Positions 36,748 through 45,255 of a DNA stretch of 64,000 nt are shown one piece after another. The DNA comes from Croceimicrobium sp965228705 (GTDB lineage Bacteria; Bacteroidota; Bacteroidia; Flavobacteriales; Schleiferiaceae). The translations under genes were made by a program, and so were the position numbers. The notes under the pieces are model-generated. The model saw only the letters and a list, made by a program, of their open reading frames with translations. It was not told the origin of the DNA and did no database searches. Where the stretch lies: the NCBI RefSeq assembly GCF_965228705.1, contig NZ_OZ245832.1, positions 2,294,001 to 2,358,000 on the forward strand, read 5' to 3'. Numbering within the stretch: position 1 is the stretch's first letter; every line of letters starts with the position of its first letter.

Positions 36748-37379
36748 AAGAAAATCTGGAAAATAGGCGCCCAAGAAGTAGAATAAGGCGAATCGCCCCC
36801 ATCGAGTACATTCAGGCGTAAGCCAATTAACATCTGGCCTTTTCGACCAATATCCTGCTTAAAACCTCCTTGTAAAAACAGAACCGGGGTCCATTTATTC
36901 TCGATATCAAAATCCAGAGTATTAAGATTGTAGATATAGACATCGTGATTTAAAAGCTCAAACTGAGATCCCACGAAAAATTTGCTGAAAGAATAATTAC
37001 TAAAGACATTAGGGCCGTGTACCTGATTCTCAAAATCGACCGGAATAATCTGATTTCCCGAATAAATCTGATTCCACTTTACGTAGTTATACATATATCC
37101 TGCACCTAGCACCCAATTATCGTTAACCTTATAGCCCACCTGGGGAGCCAAAAAAATATTGGTGTTATTGCCAAAACTTAAACCGGCACCGCCACCATAG
37201 ATTAGGCGATCTTTAAGGGGAGTTGCTCCCTTTTTAGCTTGAGATGGAGCTTGAGGCTTAGCTTCTTCCTTCTTCTGTTCCTGGCCAGATTTGGGATTCT
37301 TCTTAAATCTATCGCTTTGGGCCGATGAATTGAAGGCCACCAAACTAAGTAGTAAAAGCAGGAAAAGTGACTTTTTCAT
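36744..37379 (-). CDS. outer-membrane beta-barrel protein
   Basis: The 211-residue protein has a signal peptide (MKKSLFLLLLLSLVAFNSSAQ), a Lys/Gln/Pro-rich linker of about 35 residues and a beta-rich C-terminal domain with alternating aromatic and polar residues (VGYKVNDNWVLGAGYMYNYV), ending in Phe. This fits a small outer-membrane barrel of the Bacteroidota OMP_b-brl kind. Its role is unknown. Confidence 0.72.
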   Translation of the reverse strand: MKKSLFLLLLLSLVAFNSSAQSDRFKKNPKSGQEQKKEEAKPQAPSQAKKGATPLKDRLIYGGGAGLSFGNNTNIFLAPQVGYKVNDNWVLGAGYMYNYVKWNQIYSGNQIIPVDFENQVHGPNVFSNYSFSKFFVGSQFELLNHDVYIYNLNTLDFDIENKWTPVLFLQGGFKQDIGRKGQMLIGLRLNVLDGGDSPYSTSWAPIFQIFF

Positions 37380-37463
37380 GAAAACAAAAATAAGCGCAAT
37401 AGATTAAGGATAGCAAATAGTGATAATAAAGCACATTGAAGACTTAACGCATTATTTTTATCC

Positions 37464-37471
37464 TAATTTTG
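37464..37471 (+). promoter_or_regulatory. -7 promoter element of sucA
   Basis: TAATTTTG matches TAnnTTTG and lies 25 bp upstream of the ATG at 37497. Confidence 0.55.
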
Positions 37472-37496
37472 TAGCCAATTTCGCGACGCGTAAATC

Positions 37497-40244
37497 ATGG
37501 ACAGATTTTCCTTTCTTGGAGGAGTACACAGTACCTTTATTGACGATCTATATCAACGTTACCTAAAAAGTCCGGATAACATTGAACCCAGTTGGCGGGC
37601 TTTTTTCCAAGGTTACGATTTTGCCCGGGAAGAATACGGAGACGAACAAGCAGCGGGTATCGCTTACAATCATGATGAGATTGTAGCCGAGATTCGCAAA
37701 GAGTTTCAGGTATTAGCCCTGATTGACGGATACCGTACCCGAGGCCACCTGTTTACTGCCACCAACCCCGTTCGGAGTCGACGGGAATATGAGCCCAAAC
37801 TTACTATCGAAAATTTCGGATTACAGCAAAGTGATCTGAACCTTCCTTTTCAGGCGGCCAAGGAAATTGGCTTTACCGAGAGCAAGACCCTGGCGGAAAT
37901 TATTCAGCGACTGGAGGAAGTATACTGCCGTAGTATTGGTATTGAATATATGTATGTTGGCGATCCCGAGCGTATTCGCTGGATTCAAAGTCAATTGCAC
38001 ATTAATAATAATCACCCGAACTATACGGCGGATGATAAGAAGCTTATCGTTCATAAACTGAATGAAGCCGTTGCTTTTGAGAACTTCATCAACCGTAAGT
38101 TCGTAGGCCAAAAGCGTTTCTCTATTGAAGGAGCTGAAAGCTTAATTCCTGCCTTAGAATTCGGTATTCGCCGCGCGGCCAAATTGGGCGTAGAAGAGTT
38201 TGTGATGGGCATGGCTCACCGTGGACGCTTGAATGTTCTCTCCAATATCTTTGGAAAAACCCAACGAGATATCTTCTCGGAGTTTGAAGGCAAGGAATTC
38301 TTGGATGCCGAATTTGACGGAGATGTAAAATATCACTTAGGCTATACCACCACCAAGGAATTGGACAGTGGCAAAACCATCAAATTAAACCTCTCTCCAA
38401 ACCCCTCGCATCTAGAGGCGGTAGATGCCGTAGTAACCGGTATTGCCAGGGCCAAGATTAACACGGCCTATGGCAAAGAGAAATCGAAAGTAATGCCCAT
38501 CTTGATCCATGGTGATGCCGCCGTGGCTGCTCAAGGTATTGTGTATGAAGTACTGCAAATGGAAACCCTCGATGGTTACCATACTGGCGGTACTGTACAC
38601 ATTGTAATTAATAATCAGGTGGGCTTTACCACCAATTATCTGGACGCGCGTTCCAGTATTTACTGTACTGATATTGCCAAGACCGTACAAGCCCCAGTGC
38701 TTCACGTAAATGGTGATGATGTAGAAGCTGTTATCCACGCAACCCTGTTTGCGATGGAATACCGCCAGCGCTACAACCGCGATATTTTTATTGATCTCTT
38801 ATGCTACCGTAAATACGGGCACAATGAGGGGGATGAGCCTCGCTTTACCCAGCCTTTATTGTACAAGGAGATTAACAAACACCCTAATCCCAAAGAGATT
38901 TACGCTAAGAAGCTTGAACAGGACGGGGTGATTGACAAGGCTTTTTTAAAGAGTCTGGAAAACGATTTTAAGGAAGTGTTGGAAATGCGCTTCGACGAAT
39001 CGAAGAAAATTGAGAAAAACAATATTACCCAGTTTATGGCTGATGAGTGGGACGGATTCCGTACTGCCGAGCCCGTAGACTTCTCGGAGTCTATTGACAG
39101 TTCATTTGATCTGGATAAACTGAAATCCATTGCCCGTACCATTACCACTTTACCCGAAGGCAAAAAGTTCTTCGTGAAGATCAAGAAATTGATGGAAGAT
39201 CGCTGGAAAATGGTGGATGAGCGCAATAGCCTGGATTGGGGTATGGCCGAATTATTGGCTTATGGCTCCTTAATCGTGGATGGCTATAATGTGCGGATTA
39301 GTGGTGAGGATACCGAACGTGGTACCTTCTCCCATCGCCATGCGGTAATTAAGGTAGAGGATTCTGAAGAGGAGCATATCCTGCTCAATAATATCCCTGG
39401 CCGCGAAGGCCGGTTTGCCATTTATAACTCTTTACTCTCCGAGTATGGCGTTATGGGCTTCGACTATGGTTATGCCATGAGCTCACCCGAAACCTTGGTA
39501 GTTTGGGAAGCGCAGTTTGGCGACTTCTTTAATGGCGCGCAAATTATTGTTGACCAATTCTTATCCGCCGCGGAAGACAAGTGGAAGGTGCAAAACGGAT
39601 TGGTATTGTATCTGCCTCATGGCTATGAAGGTCAAGGTGCAGAGCACAGTAGCGCACGTTTAGAGCGTTGGTTACAGCAATGTGCCCAGTACAATATGCA
39701 AGTGGTAAATATTACCACTCCGGCGAACTTCTACCATATGATTCGTCGCCAGATGTTGCGGGATTTCCGTAAGCCCTTGGTGGTAATGACGCCAAAGAGC
39801 TTATTGCGTCATCCTAAGGTACAGTCTCCCTTAGAAGATTTGGCCACCGGACGTTTCCGTGAATTATTAGATGATCCACGGATTGAAGACCGCTCAAAGG
39901 TGAAGAAGTTGTTCTTCCTAAGTGGCAAGCTTTATTATGATCTTGATAAGGTTCGCGATGAGAAGCTGGTAGAAGACCGTGCTTTTATTCGTTTAGAACA
40001 ATTGTATCCATTAGCTTCGGAGCAGATCAATGATTTGATTGCCAGCTATCCGAATGCCGATGAAATATACTGGGCCCAGGAAGAACCTATGAATATGGGA
40101 GCCTCCTGGTATGTGCAAATCAATTTCCCTGTTAAGGTGAACAAGGTATTCGCCACTCCGGCCAGTGCCAGTACTGCTGCGGGATCATCGAAATTGGCTG
40201 CCCTCAAGCACAATAATCTAATCCAAGAAATATTCAACACCTAG
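37497..40244 (+). CDS. sucA: 2-oxoglutarate dehydrogenase E1 component
   Basis: The 915-residue thiamine-diphosphate enzyme decarboxylates 2-oxoglutarate in the TCA cycle. The N-terminal segment (SFLGGVHSTFIDDLYQRYLKSP) fits the E1o E2-binding region, and GMAHRGRLNVL, HGDAAVAAQG and NNQVGFTT are the cofactor-binding signatures. Length is close to other E1o proteins. sucB follows 15 bp later and the pair ends at a strong terminator. Confidence 0.97.
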   Translation: MDRFSFLGGVHSTFIDDLYQRYLKSPDNIEPSWRAFFQGYDFAREEYGDEQAAGIAYNHDEIVAEIRKEFQVLALIDGYRTRGHLFTATNPVRSRREYEPKLTIENFGLQQSDLNLPFQAAKEIGFTESKTLAEIIQRLEEVYCRSIGIEYMYVGDPERIRWIQSQLHINNNHPNYTADDKKLIVHKLNEAVAFENFINRKFVGQKRFSIEGAESLIPALEFGIRRAAKLGVEEFVMGMAHRGRLNVLSNIFGKTQRDIFSEFEGKEFLDAEFDGDVKYHLGYTTTKELDSGKTIKLNLSPNPSHLEAVDAVVTGIARAKINTAYGKEKSKVMPILIHGDAAVAAQGIVYEVLQMETLDGYHTGGTVHIVINNQVGFTTNYLDARSSIYCTDIAKTVQAPVLHVNGDDVEAVIHATLFAMEYRQRYNRDIFIDLLCYRKYGHNEGDEPRFTQPLLYKEINKHPNPKEIYAKKLEQDGVIDKAFLKSLENDFKEVLEMRFDESKKIEKNNITQFMADEWDGFRTAEPVDFSESIDSSFDLDKLKSIARTITTLPEGKKFFVKIKKLMEDRWKMVDERNSLDWGMAELLAYGSLIVDGYNVRISGEDTERGTFSHRHAVIKVEDSEEEHILLNNIPGREGRFAIYNSLLSEYGVMGFDYGYAMSSPETLVVWEAQFGDFFNGAQIIVDQFLSAAEDKWKVQNGLVLYLPHGYEGQGAEHSSARLERWLQQCAQYNMQVVNITTPANFYHMIRRQMLRDFRKPLVVMTPKSLLRHPKVQSPLEDLATGRFRELLDDPRIEDRSKVKKLFFLSGKLYYDLDKVRDEKLVEDRAFIRLEQLYPLASEQINDLIASYPNADEIYWAQEEPMNMGASWYVQINFPVKVNKVFATPASASTAAGSSKLAALKHNNLIQEIFNT

Positions 40245-40259
40245 ATTTCAATAATTACC

Positions 40260-41486
40260 ATGAGTGTAGAAGTTAAAGTTCCTTCACCCGGAGAATCGGT
40301 TTCCGAAGTAGAGATTGCCAGTTGGTTGGTGGCCGATGGCGATTATGTTGAAAAAGATCAGGAGATCGCCGAGATCGATTCTGACAAAGCTACCCTGGCT
40401 TTACCCGCCGAAGAAAGCGGCGTAATCAAGCTAATTGCTGAGGAAGGTGAAGCGGTAGAAGTAGGTCAGGTGATTGCAACCATAGACACCGATGCCGCCG
40501 CTCCAGAAGGTGGTAGTAGTGCCCCTAAAGCGGAAAGCAAAGCTGAGGAGAAGAAAGAAGAGGCCCCTGCCCCAAAGGCTGAGGCTAAAGAAGAAAGTAA
40601 GCAAAGCTATGCTACGGGTTCTGCCTCTCCTGCAGCGAAAAAGATTATTGACGAAAAAGGATTAGATCCCAGTCAGATTACCGGTACCGGTCGTGATGGC
40701 CGTATTACCAAGGACGATGCTATTAAAGCAGAGGCCAGCATGGGAACGCCAAGCAATGCCGCTCGTCCAAGCAGCACTTCTCGTATGAGCAGTCTGCGTC
40801 GTAAATTGGCTCAGCGTCTGGTTAGCGTTAAGAATGAAACGGCGATGCTTACCACCTTTAATGAGGTGAATATGCAGCCTATTTTCGATCTGCGTAAACA
40901 GTATAAAGAAGACTTCAAAGAAAAGCATGGAGTTGGTCTTGGCTTTATGAGCTTCTTCACCTTGGCGGTAACTCGCGCCTTGAAAGAATTCCCACAGGTA
41001 AATAGTATGATCGATGGCGACAATTTAGTGAGCTTCGATTATGCTGATATCAGCATCGCGGTAAGCGGACCTAAAGGTTTAATGGTTCCTGTACTGCGCA
41101 ATGCCGAATTAATGAGCTTCGCGGGTGTTGAGAAAGACATCAAGCGCTTGGCTACTAAGGTTCGCGATGGTAAGATTACCGTTGATGAGATGACTGGTGG
41201 AACCTTTACCATTACCAATGGCGGTGTATTTGGCTCAATGTTGTCTACCCCAATCATTAACCCTCCCCAGAGCGCTATTTTAGGCATGCACAACATCGTG
41301 GAGCGTCCGGTAGCAGAAAATGGCCAGGTAGTGATTCGTCCGGTTATGTACGTAGCTCTAAGCTATGATCACCGTATTATTGACGGACGTGAGTCGGTAG
41401 GCTTCCTGGTAGCGGTTAAAGAAGCCTTGGAAAACCCAGCCGAATTATTGATGAACAATGATCCTAAAAAAGCCTTAGAGCTTTAA
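40260..41486 (+). CDS. sucB: 2-oxoglutarate dehydrogenase E2, dihydrolipoyllysine succinyltransferase
   Basis: The 408-residue subunit transfers the succinyl group to CoA. An N-terminal lipoyl domain carries the lipoyl-Lys in EIDSDKATL (Lys43). An Ala/Lys/Glu-rich linker, a peripheral subunit-binding domain (ASPAAKKIIDEKGLDPSQI) and the catalytic domain with the YDHRIIDG motif follow in the normal order. It completes sucAB; the E3 gene is elsewhere. Confidence 0.97.
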   Translation: MSVEVKVPSPGESVSEVEIASWLVADGDYVEKDQEIAEIDSDKATLALPAEESGVIKLIAEEGEAVEVGQVIATIDTDAAAPEGGSSAPKAESKAEEKKEEAPAPKAEAKEESKQSYATGSASPAAKKIIDEKGLDPSQITGTGRDGRITKDDAIKAEASMGTPSNAARPSSTSRMSSLRRKLAQRLVSVKNETAMLTTFNEVNMQPIFDLRKQYKEDFKEKHGVGLGFMSFFTLAVTRALKEFPQVNSMIDGDNLVSFDYADISIAVSGPKGLMVPVLRNAELMSFAGVEKDIKRLATKVRDGKITVDEMTGGTFTITNGGVFGSMLSTPIINPPQSAILGMHNIVERPVAENGQVVIRPVMYVALSYDHRIIDGRESVGFLVAVKEALENPAELLMNNDPKKALEL

Positions 41487-41505
41487 TCAGGAAATTAGCA
41501 TAATG

Positions 41506-41536
41506 AAAAGCCCGGCCAGATGGTCGGGCTTTTTTG
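41506..41536 (+). terminator. terminator after sucAB
   Basis: AGCCCGGCC (41509-41517) pairs with GGTCGGGCT (41522-41530) with one wobble, followed by a run of T residues. Confidence 0.9.
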
Positions 41537-41592
41537 ATGGGATACTCCTTAGGCTAAGCTGAGTTCTACCTGCAGTTTAATATCTTTACTAA

Positions 41593-41781
41593 ATGCAAAA
41601 AAGCTTTATAGATAAGTTCGCAAGTAAACAGGCTCAAGAAGAGAAGCAAATTTCCTTGACCCCTAATCAACGCTTTGAACAATTCTTGAAGCTTAGTGAA
41701 AGCATGGCCCGATTATATAATACTCCCAATAAGGCTAAGGCAGGCAATCTAGTCCTAGTAAGACAAAGCAGAACACCTTGA
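41593..41781 (+). CDS. small hypothetical protein
   Basis: The 62-residue frame starts at an ATG 57 bp after the sucAB terminator. It is polar and helix-prone (LTPNQRFEQFLKLSESMARLY), without signal or membrane segment. Composition is protein-like and it does not overlap other genes, but I see no family and no clear promoter. Confidence 0.45.
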   Translation: MQKSFIDKFASKQAQEEKQISLTPNQRFEQFLKLSESMARLYNTPNKAKAGNLVLVRQSRTP

Positions 41782-41860
41782 CCTAGGATCAAGAAATAAC
41801 TTCATTTCTTCAATCCTGCCAGAGCATTGTTTCCCTCCTTAGCATCTTTAATTAGTCCGC

Positions 41861-42430
41861 TTACAATTCTACCGGTTCCGCCTCAGAGATCTTTTGGGGC
41901 CAGGCCATTTTAATCTCTTCCTGGGCCGCATCAGAAAGATCTTTTAAAGGCCTACCAAAACGCTTCTGCGCCATTTCTTCCCTTAGTTCATTATAGGCTG
42001 CAGCCAATTCATTTTGCACCGCGATATAGAGTTTATAGCTGGTTCCACGATCATTTTGTAAAGACACCACCGCCTTTTGGGGATTATCTGAAGAGCTAAG
42101 ACTTTGTTTGGCATTTAAACAATACTCACAAGTTCCATCGCCATTATTATTCAAGAAGTCCCGAGTAGCCTTACGCAGGTCTTCGAGGGCCATCAACTCC
42201 CCTTCGACCATCAGTTTATCCTGAGCATTTACCAAAACCGTAAAGATGTTCCTTTGGTGAATAATACTGGAATTCGGCAAGGGTTTATCCTGAATGGGCG
42301 GTAGCTTTCGAGTGATACCGGCATCCACATCCATGGTGGTGGTTACCAAAAAGAAAATGAGAAGAAGGAAGGCAATGTCGGCCATAGAACCGGCATTAAT
42401 CTCAGCAGAAGCGCGTTTCGACATAATCAA
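41861..42430 (-). CDS. ExbD/TolR-type biopolymer transport protein (third paralogue)
   Basis: This 189-residue single-pass protein has the ExbD N-terminus INAGSMADIAFLLLIFF with the conserved membrane Asp18 used in proton-driven energy transfer to the outer membrane. It closely parallels the paralogue at 43031-43597, including the periplasmic insert NNNGDGTCEYC with Cys101 and Cys104. It lies after a terminator that follows the second ExbD gene, so it is expressed either by read-through or separately. It may be a duplicate giving alternative energiser complexes. Confidence 0.9.
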   Translation of the reverse strand: MIMSKRASAEINAGSMADIAFLLLIFFLVTTTMDVDAGITRKLPPIQDKPLPNSSIIHQRNIFTVLVNAQDKLMVEGELMALEDLRKATRDFLNNNGDGTCEYCLNAKQSLSSSDNPQKAVVSLQNDRGTSYKLYIAVQNELAAAYNELREEMAQKRFGRPLKDLSDAAQEEIKMAWPQKISEAEPVEL

Positions 42431-42483
42431 TTGTTTTTAAGAAAACGGGCAGCCGTCGAACTCTGGTATTGGCAATAGGGCAT

Positions 42484-42520
42484 AAAAAAACATCCGCCCC
42501 TCAATCGAGAAGCGGATGTT
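42484..42520 (-). terminator. terminator between second and third ExbD genes
   Basis: On the minus strand AACATCCGC (42520-42512) pairs with GCGGATGTT (42497-42489) and is followed by a T run, complement of A residues 42484-42490. Confidence 0.88.
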
Positions 42521-42543
42521 CCAACAAATACTGTATTCTCAGA

Positions 42544-43029
42544 CTATTTACGTCTGTCTTCGAAAACCTCTCCCTTACGGGTAGAGTAGTTTATTTTCAA
42601 GGAATTTGCTTTACGCAATTCCTGTTTGATATCGGTAATGAATCCCATTTTCACGTCTTCATCCGCTTTAATGGAAACCGTCATCAAGGGTCTTTCAGCT
42701 TCGTTAATCTCCTCGCGGGCGGCAATAACAAAAGGTTGTATTTCACCAACACGAGCGATCGCATCGTCTAATTGCAGGACGGGCTCTGTTCCCAATTGGG
42801 GAGCATAAGCAGCTTTAGGTTTACCTACATAAAGGTAGGTTACCAAAGATTTACGCTCCAACTTCTTAATCTCGGTCGCAAATGGCTTTTCGTTCTTCAC
42901 CTTTAAGGTTACTTCCCGCATAACGGTAGTTACCATGAAGAAGAACAGTAGCATAAATACGATATCCGGAAGAGAAGCCGTAGAAATCGCGGGAGTACCG
43001 CCTCCTGATTTTTTCTTAAACTTTGACAT
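42544..43029 (-). CDS. ExbD/TolR-type biopolymer transport protein (second paralogue)
   Basis: The 161-residue protein has a basic N-terminus (MSKFKKKSGGG), then the helix LPDIVFMLLFFFMVTTVM with membrane Asp22, and a periplasmic domain with the ExbD-like end of the type MGFITDIKQELRKANSLKINYS. It differs from the two other ExbD copies and lacks their NNNGDG-CxxC insert. It starts 1 bp after the preceding ExbD stop codon, a typical operon arrangement. Confidence 0.9.
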   Translation of the reverse strand: MSKFKKKSGGGTPAISTASLPDIVFMLLFFFMVTTVMREVTLKVKNEKPFATEIKKLERKSLVTYLYVGKPKAAYAPQLGTEPVLQLDDAIARVGEIQPFVIAAREEINEAERPLMTVSIKADEDVKMGFITDIKQELRKANSLKINYSTRKGEVFEDRRK

Positions 43030-43030
43030 A

Positions 43031-43597
43031 TTAACCTAAACTTACCGGTTCTGCTTCGGAGATCTTTTGGGGATAGGCATCGCTGATTTCTTTCTGAGCA
43101 GCCTCATCCAGATCATCATAGGACTTGCCATATCGGCGCTGAGCCAATTCTTCCCGAAGCTCATTATAGGCAGCCGCCAGTTCATTCTGTACAGAGATAT
43201 ACATCTTGTAGGAAGTACCACGGTCGTTTTGCAGAGAAATAATTGCTTTACCAGGATTATCTGAGGAAGAAGGACTTCTTAGACCACCGGTACAGTAATC
43301 ACATTTTCCGTCGCCATTATTATTAAGGAAGCGCTTTGCTGCCTCACGAAGGTCTTCGAGTTCCATGTATTCATCCTCTACCAATAATTGGTTGCGGGAG
43401 TTTACCAGAACGGTGAAGATATTCTTCTTTTTAATGGGGGGAGGGTCTTGCAATTGTTCTTCATCCCATGGCGGAAGCTTACGGTTGATCCCTGAATCCA
43501 CGTCCATGGTAGTGGTCACGAGGAAGAAGATCAACAGTAAGAAGGCAATGTCTGCCATCGAGCCGGCATTAATTTCGGGTAATGCACGCTTTGCCAT
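43031..43597 (-). CDS. ExbD/TolR-type biopolymer transport protein (first paralogue)
   Basis: The 188-residue protein has the helix MADIAFLLLIFFLVTT with Asp16 and a periplasmic domain with NNNGDGKCDYC at residues 92-102, containing Cys99 and Cys102. The insert resembles a metal- or calcium-binding loop next to a CxxC, unusual for ExbD as described in Proteobacteria. It is 6 bp from the small membrane protein gene upstream and runs directly into the second ExbD. Confidence 0.9.
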   Translation of the reverse strand: MAKRALPEINAGSMADIAFLLLIFFLVTTTMDVDSGINRKLPPWDEEQLQDPPPIKKKNIFTVLVNSRNQLLVEDEYMELEDLREAAKRFLNNNGDGKCDYCTGGLRSPSSSDNPGKAIISLQNDRGTSYKMYISVQNELAAAYNELREELAQRRYGKSYDDLDEAAQKEISDAYPQKISEAEPVSLG

Positions 43598-43603
43598 AGT
43601 GAA

Positions 43604-43927
43604 TTATTTACTGAATAAACGAGATACTTCTGAATACAGAATCGCTACGATTGCTGCAGCAGTTAACACATAGAAGGTTCCTAATCCCATACCAATACGG
43701 GAAGAAGTGCCTTCGGTAATATCCAACTTAGCGTAAGTTGTAGTTGCATCCGTGCCGTCGCTCAGTGCGTAAGTCAAACCAAAGATTACGATCAGACCTA
43801 CGATACCGACAAGGGCACTTTTAGCCCCACCTGGGTTCTTTGCAATATTGAGCACGGAAAATCCTAAGATGCCAATAACGCAAATCCCAATCAGGACATA
43901 AGTGATATAAAGTCCAGTATCTACCAT
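43604..43927 (-). CDS. small membrane protein of the ExbB/ExbD operon
   Basis: The 107-residue protein has about three hydrophobic helices (around 7-27, 36-55 and 82-103) and no long soluble domain. Position between exbB and the first exbD, with gaps of 13 and 6 bp, shows it belongs to the energiser operon, as seen in other Bacteroidota. I know of no assigned function; an assembly or accessory subunit is an inference. Confidence 0.75.
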   Translation of the reverse strand: MVDTGLYITYVLIGICVIGILGFSVLNIAKNPGGAKSALVGIVGLIVIFGLTYALSDGTDATTTYAKLDITEGTSSRIGMGLGTFYVLTAAAIVAILYSEVSRLFSK

Positions 43928-43940
43928 CTTAATCGTCTAA

Positions 43941-44804
43941 TTATTTGTTTTCGAAACGAACTAACATGTCCACCAAAGTGATAGAAGCATCTTCCATGGT
44001 GTTCACGATAGAGTCAATTTTCGCAATGATATAGTTGTAGAAAATCTGTAAGATAATCGCTACGATCAAACCGAATACAGTGGTCAAAAGGGCCACTTTA
44101 ATACCCCCTGCTACCAGTGATGGAGAAATATCTCCCGCTGCTTCAATCGCGTCGAAGGCGTCGATCATACCGATTACAGTACCCATAAACCCAAGCATAG
44201 GAGCCAAAGCGATGAAAAGAGAGATCCAAGATACGTTACGCTCTAAAAGACCCATTTGTACAGAACCGTAGGAAACGATAGATTTTTCAACCATCTCGAT
44301 ACCTTCGCCACTGCGCTCTAAACCTTGGTAGAAGATGCTGGCCACCGGACCGCGGGTGTTACGACAAACTTCTTTGGCCGCTTCCACACCACCGCTTTGC
44401 AGGGCACTTTCGATTTCAGCTAATAATTTCTTGGCGTTTGGAGTAGCCATATTGAGGTAAAGGATACGCTCGATACAGATGGCCAAACCTAAGATCAGGG
44501 TAATTAATACGATACCCATGAATTCAGGACCACCTTCGATGAATTTTTCTTTCAATACCTGGTGGAAAGACATATCCTCTTCAACTGCAGTTTCTTCTTC
44601 AGTAGTTGCAGGAGCGGCTTCTTCTTGAGCAGGAGCTTCTTCTGCAGCTTCCATTGCTGCGGTGTCGCCCATATCCTGTTGAGTAGTGTCTTCAGTGGCA
44701 GTTTCCTCAGCCGCAGCTGCTGTATTGCCTTCCTCTTGGGCCATCAAATTTGTGGTTCCAAACATAATGGCTAGTACAGCCAAAATAGAGAGTGCTCTTT
44801 TCAT
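43941..44804 (-). CDS. MotA/TolQ/ExbB proton-channel protein
   Basis: The 287-residue protein starts with a signal-like segment and a very acidic, Ala/Glu-rich stretch (about 24-77), then three transmembrane helices (95-115, 191-215, 234-257). The signature APMLGFMGTVIGMI (201-214) identifies the ExbB/TolQ family. With ExbD it forms an inner-membrane proton-driven motor for TonB-type import or envelope maintenance. The acidic N-terminal extension, predicted outside the inner membrane, is absent from E. coli ExbB. It is the first gene of the cluster. Confidence 0.92.
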   Translation of the reverse strand: MKRALSILAVLAIMFGTTNLMAQEEGNTAAAAEETATEDTTQQDMGDTAAMEAAEEAPAQEEAAPATTEEETAVEEDMSFHQVLKEKFIEGGPEFMGIVLITLILGLAICIERILYLNMATPNAKKLLAEIESALQSGGVEAAKEVCRNTRGPVASIFYQGLERSGEGIEMVEKSIVSYGSVQMGLLERNVSWISLFIALAPMLGFMGTVIGMIDAFDAIEAAGDISPSLVAGGIKVALLTTVFGLIVAIILQIFYNYIIAKIDSIVNTMEDASITLVDMLVRFENK

Positions 44805-44985
44805 TACAGTAGTTCGTTGATTAAATTTTCGGTGAAAATAAAAAAATGGCTCGAAAGCTTAACGGCCAAAGTCCTTTAATATTGGCATTTGCTTTCGAAG
44901 CGTCAAAACTAATACACATTTTGGGCTTAATATAAAATCTGGGTTAATTTATCATAGATATTTTCTAATTTCGCAGGCCCAAGAA

Positions 44986-45070
44986 GGAGAGGTGCATGAG
45001 TGGCTGAAATGGCACGCCTGGAAAGCGTGTATACCGCAAGGTATCGAGGGTTCGAATCCCTCTCTCTCCG
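44986..45070 (+). tRNA. tRNA-Ser (anticodon GGA)
   Basis: The sequence folds as a class II tRNA. The acceptor GGAGAGG (44986-44992) pairs with TCTCTCC (45063-45069) with a final wobble; the anticodon stem-loop has CACGC/GCGTG with anticodon GGA at 45020-45022; the long variable arm is TATACC-GCAA-GGTATC; and the T arm is GAGGG-TTCGAAT-CCCTC. The discriminator is G, as for serine; CCA is not encoded. A near-consensus -7 box, TAATTTCG (44966-44973), precedes it. Confidence 0.97.
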
Positions 45071-45202
45071 CAAGAATCCCGATCAGCGATAGCTGTTTCG
45101 GGATTTTTTTTGCCCATGACGTCAAGTAGCAAAGCGAGCTTGAGGGAAATGGGCAAGAAAAAAGACCAGAGCCATGAGCACGGCGAAGGCTCGGGATTCT
45201 TG
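45071..45202. repeat. hairpin-rich segment closed by a 12-bp inverted repeat, next to tRNA-Ser
   Basis: CAAGAATCCCGA (45071-45082) and TCGGGATTCTTG (45191-45202) are perfect reverse complements enclosing 108 bp. Inside are the tRNA terminator hairpin, a nested hairpin GCCCAT/ATGGGC (45112-45117 with 45149-45154) over TCAAG/CTTGA, and GAGCC/GGCTC (45169-45173 with 45188-45192). No reading frame is credible. It could be a miniature element, a REP-like palindrome cluster or part of a structured RNA. Confidence 0.6.
45075..45111 (+). terminator. terminator after tRNA-Ser
   Basis: AATCCCGA (45075-45082) pairs with TCGGGATT (45098-45105), with an inner CAGC/GCTG stem, followed by eight T residues. 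Confidence 0.88.
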
Positions 45203-45255
45203 GTTATGGACTCCAATAAGGGATCAAGGACTGGAAGGAGTTAATCTCTTTTTTT

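Noticed and set aside
44966..44973. Calling TAATTTCG a separate promoter feature for the tRNA
   Set aside because: It deviates at one key position from TAnnTTTG and no -33 box is visible, so it is only mentioned with the tRNA.
44965..45216. 83-residue minus-strand frame containing ERGIRTLDTLRYTRFPGV
   Set aside because: It is the antisense of the tRNA-Ser; this peptide pattern is a well-known spurious translation of tRNA genes.
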